This document shows, piece after piece, positions 61,480-64,000 of a stretch of DNA of 64,000 bases. Each line of letters begins with the position of its first letter. The first letter of the stretch is position 1. The DNA is from Hermodice carunculata (taxonomy: Eukaryota > Annelida > Polychaeta > Eunicida > Amphinomidae), in NCBI GenBank assembly GCA_964020975.1, contig OZ026619.1:88526562-88590561 (forward strand), read 5' to 3'. The position numbers and the translations under genes were made by a program. The notes beneath the pieces are model-generated. The model was not told the DNA's origin. It saw only the letters and a list, made by a program, of their open reading frames with translations, and did no database searches.

Positions 61480-62228
61480 CTTTGATGTTTAATAATAATA
61501 ATTCTTTGGCTCTCCACTTGTCTGCCGCAGTCCTGTGTGACACAGGTGGCCTAGAGAGAAAAAAAATGTTTTATATTCTTCCCATGAGATATCAGTTTAA
61601 GTGGCAGCCAAAATAAGATGAAAGCTGCTGCATGTTTACTACAAAAACCTGAAACATTTAACCTCTTATAATGTGTCATGGCAGATCTGTAACACCTTCA
61701 AGTGGCATTCAGTTTGGTGGCAGTGTCATACATATACTATAGGCGTAGGAACAATTTCAAACTTGGAAGGGAGGGGTGGCTAAGATCTGAGCCTGAGGCA
61801 ACATGAGCTCCGAAGATGAAGGCGTGAAATTGGTCAAGGGGGTCCAGGGGCATGCTCCTATGGCATAATTTTAACATTTTAATGCCAATTTTAGCACAAT
61901 TTCAATTTATTCTCAGATAGCCCTTGGAATTCTGGGAGGGCAGAAACATGTCGTACACCTTTGATACTGGTGCAAATTCACTTCCTGGCTATGATGACTA
62001 GTTGGTCATTTACTTCATAGCAATCCAATTTTATTGTGAAACCACTTCATTGCTCCATTTGGTTGCAGTTAGTGACAAAAAATACCCATTACATGTAATC
62101 ATCCATGACAGGGTCTGTCTTCACATCTCCAAAATTGTTTGCCTGCAGCTAATGTCTTCTAATTTGTTCAAAAACCTGTTGCAAGCCAATTTATCAGCAC
62201 CTTGTATGCTTTTTAATATTTTCTTAAG
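61480..62228. other. Intergenic stretch without recognised gene
   Basis: Contains AGGCGTAGGAACAATTTC and GGGGTCCAGGGGCATGCTCC (about 61740-61860), a wording common in dispersed invertebrate repeats. No gene seen. Confidence 0.5.
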
Positions 62229-62236
62229 GGACCTGT

Positions 62237-62812
62237 AGGGCCTGTATTTTTCCGTTTCAAAATGAGTGTTTTTCCGTTTTGGGAAACTACAAATTCCGTT
62301 TCATTTCCGTTTCACTAATTCTAGGGCACGATTTAAGCGCTGGTCAATAAAAAAGGAAAAACAGTTGATCTTATCGCCTCTGGAAAATGTTGATCCATCG
62401 ACGAACGGCAAAGTGACTCCATATTGTTTACTATGTACGTTGACAGCCTCCACCTACAGACGGCGCTATTATCATTGTACCTCTGTTGCGCGTTATATCT
62501 ATATGCCATGCAAATGAATGGATATGGTAGCAATGGGGTCTACAGCGCGCAGGTGTCCGGCCTGTCGTTAAATTTGCTCCACGTGGTATCGATAACGCCG
62601 CCGACTCGTCAAATTTGGATCCAAGTCCGTGTGTTTTGCTTTATGCGATGACATATGTGGTGATTTTGAATTATTTGAGAGGCAAAATTCACAAATTCCG
62701 CTTAATTTCCGTGGCATTTGCCGATTTCCGTTCCAAATCATAAATTCCGTTTGAGATCATAGATTCCGTGAATTCCGTCCGTTTTCCGCGATCGCGGAAA
62801 AGTACTGGCCCT
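62237..62812. mobile_element. hAT-like element with 8-bp target duplication
   Basis: Ends AGGGCCTGTATTTTTCCG and, inverted, AGGGCCAGTACTTTTCCG. Flanks GGACCTGT (62229-62236) and AGACCTGT (62813-62820), one mismatch. Many TTCCGTTT words inside. 576 bp, no transposase. Same family as 10982-11170. Confidence 0.85.
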
Positions 62813-62820
62813 AGACCTGT

Positions 62821-63640
62821 GTTGGGCGAGTTGGACGCACATGTTACACGGGCAGAAGTTGGTGCATAAATGAAAGTTTGCAACCAGAATTTCTTTGTAC
62901 AAAAAGTAATTGTTTTCTGTCAGGCTAAGCCCCCTGGGGCTATTGGTAGCAAGCAGCGGCCTACGACAATTACATGTTTGCCTAATTGTACTTAAAATCC
63001 TGTTAAGAAAAAGTGTTTTGATAACATGTTTTTGGCATAAATGCTAATGACTTTCATTCTTTTCTGACATGCCTAAATGTCTATTTACTCAATATTAAAA
63101 AAAAGTACTCAAAATTGACAGTATTTTCTCAAATGTCACAAACCTGACACATTATGTTGATACATTGACACAGGGTTGGCAGTGAACTAGAGCCTAGTTG
63201 TTTGATGGGTAGGTGTCATCATGGAGTTTGTTTTACATTTCTGGTGCAGGATGTCCATTGTTGCAGTCCTTGTTAGGATTTCCCTTGGTTTGTACAGGTG
63301 GTCTATCTGCAACTGTTCATTTTACAATCACTGGGATTGAATGTAATGCCCCAGCTTGTTTCCACTTCAGTTATACACTGGCGGGTGATTTAACTAGGAT
63401 AATGTGTCCAACTAGAAAGGGTACATATTGGTTCAGGGGTAAGTCAAATTGTTCTTATCTGAACCTGCACTATACAAATTTTGTAATTATGGTTTGTTTG
63501 ACAGGTATTCTTCTTTCATAATGAAGCTCTGCATTTATGAGCAAAACTTCACGCATTAAGCTAATTCATCATTTGCCAAGTTCATATTTATTCATTATTA
63601 TGTGGGTTTTCTTTGCTGAATATTTAGCTTAGACAAGGAG
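62821..63640. other. Intergenic stretch without recognised gene
   Basis: The open frame at 63213-63521 has no similarity I recognise and no convincing splice context. Otherwise AT-rich DNA. Confidence 0.5.
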
Positions 63641-63644
63641 CCGC

Positions 63645-63895
63645 TACTCAGAAGACATGTGCGGGTAATAGGCTCCGAAACATGTTGAGTAGTTATCCGC
63701 TGAAGACTCTTTAATCTATTTGGGCTGATACAGCCTATGTCAAAATTTTACAGAGGAACGTGTGCAATATGGACAATAGTACTTCCATATGTTTATGGGT
63801 TAAACAGGGACAGGTTAGCTTATGGAGAGTAAAGAGTTCAGACTGCAGAGTAGGGTAATGACTACTAGGAAGTGGTTCTGGGCAAAAGACAAAAA
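63645..63895 (+). repeat. Unoccupied copy of the repeat at 45838-46230
   Basis: Reverse complement of that repeat without the CAGTGG MITE. Contains GGCTCCGAAACATGTTGAGTAG, paired with GCTACTCA 35 bp upstream. Confidence 0.8.
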
Positions 63896-64000
63896 TACAA
63901 TAACAGAAGACGCAAACATTCCAAAGATTTTTTTTTTCTTTTGTATGTGGCCAGATTTGAAAACACATTTTGACGGAGATTGGCATTTTTTAATGTTTTA

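Overview
The window is animal nuclear DNA: AT-rich, intron-rich, and full of short dispersed repeats. Those built from GTGACCTTGACC-like and TTAGCTCAGCTGAC-like words, plus frequent ACATGTACATGTA words, suggest a marine lophotrochozoan, most likely a mollusc. That placement is an inference. The two genes identify an animal, not a species.

Two conserved genes stand head to head. On the minus strand, 59-26473 holds the first 11 coding exons of an RBM26/RBM27-type RNA-binding protein: PWI-like N-terminus, RS-rich segment, CCCH zinc finger, Pro/Gly-rich linker and RG-rich segment. The gene runs off the left edge before its RRM domains. On the plus strand, 26958-57272 holds a complete 15-exon AFG2A (SPATA5) gene for a 902-residue double AAA+ ATPase. 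I placed every junction at GT/AG sites, reading phase is continuous through both genes, and the proteins match the human families end to end as I recall them. The two start codons are 484 bp apart, with a bidirectional promoter candidate between them that carries the palindrome TCTCGCGAGA. RBM26-type proteins act in nuclear RNA surveillance and AFG2A in ribosome maturation and protein unfolding, so both look like housekeeping genes.

The rest is intron and intergenic DNA packed with mobile-element remains. There are three LINE fragments, a tRNA-derived SINE in two places, and a Penelope-like reverse transcriptase fragment. Two hammerhead-ribozyme-like motifs each lie downstream of a TATATAA box. 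Small DNA elements include TA-flanked elements with CAGTGG ends, TTAA-flanked palindromic elements, hAT-like elements with 7-8 bp target duplications, and fold-backs. A THAP-domain ORF sits inside an AFG2A intron. To the right of AFG2A (57273-64000) I find no recognised gene, only a weak candidate first exon near 60.6 kb among repeats.

The points most worth a second look are: the C2HC (UBZ4-like) finger at the AFG2A N-terminus; the two hammerhead-like motifs; the shared promoter; and two CAGTGG-element insertions whose matching unoccupied sites also lie in this window.
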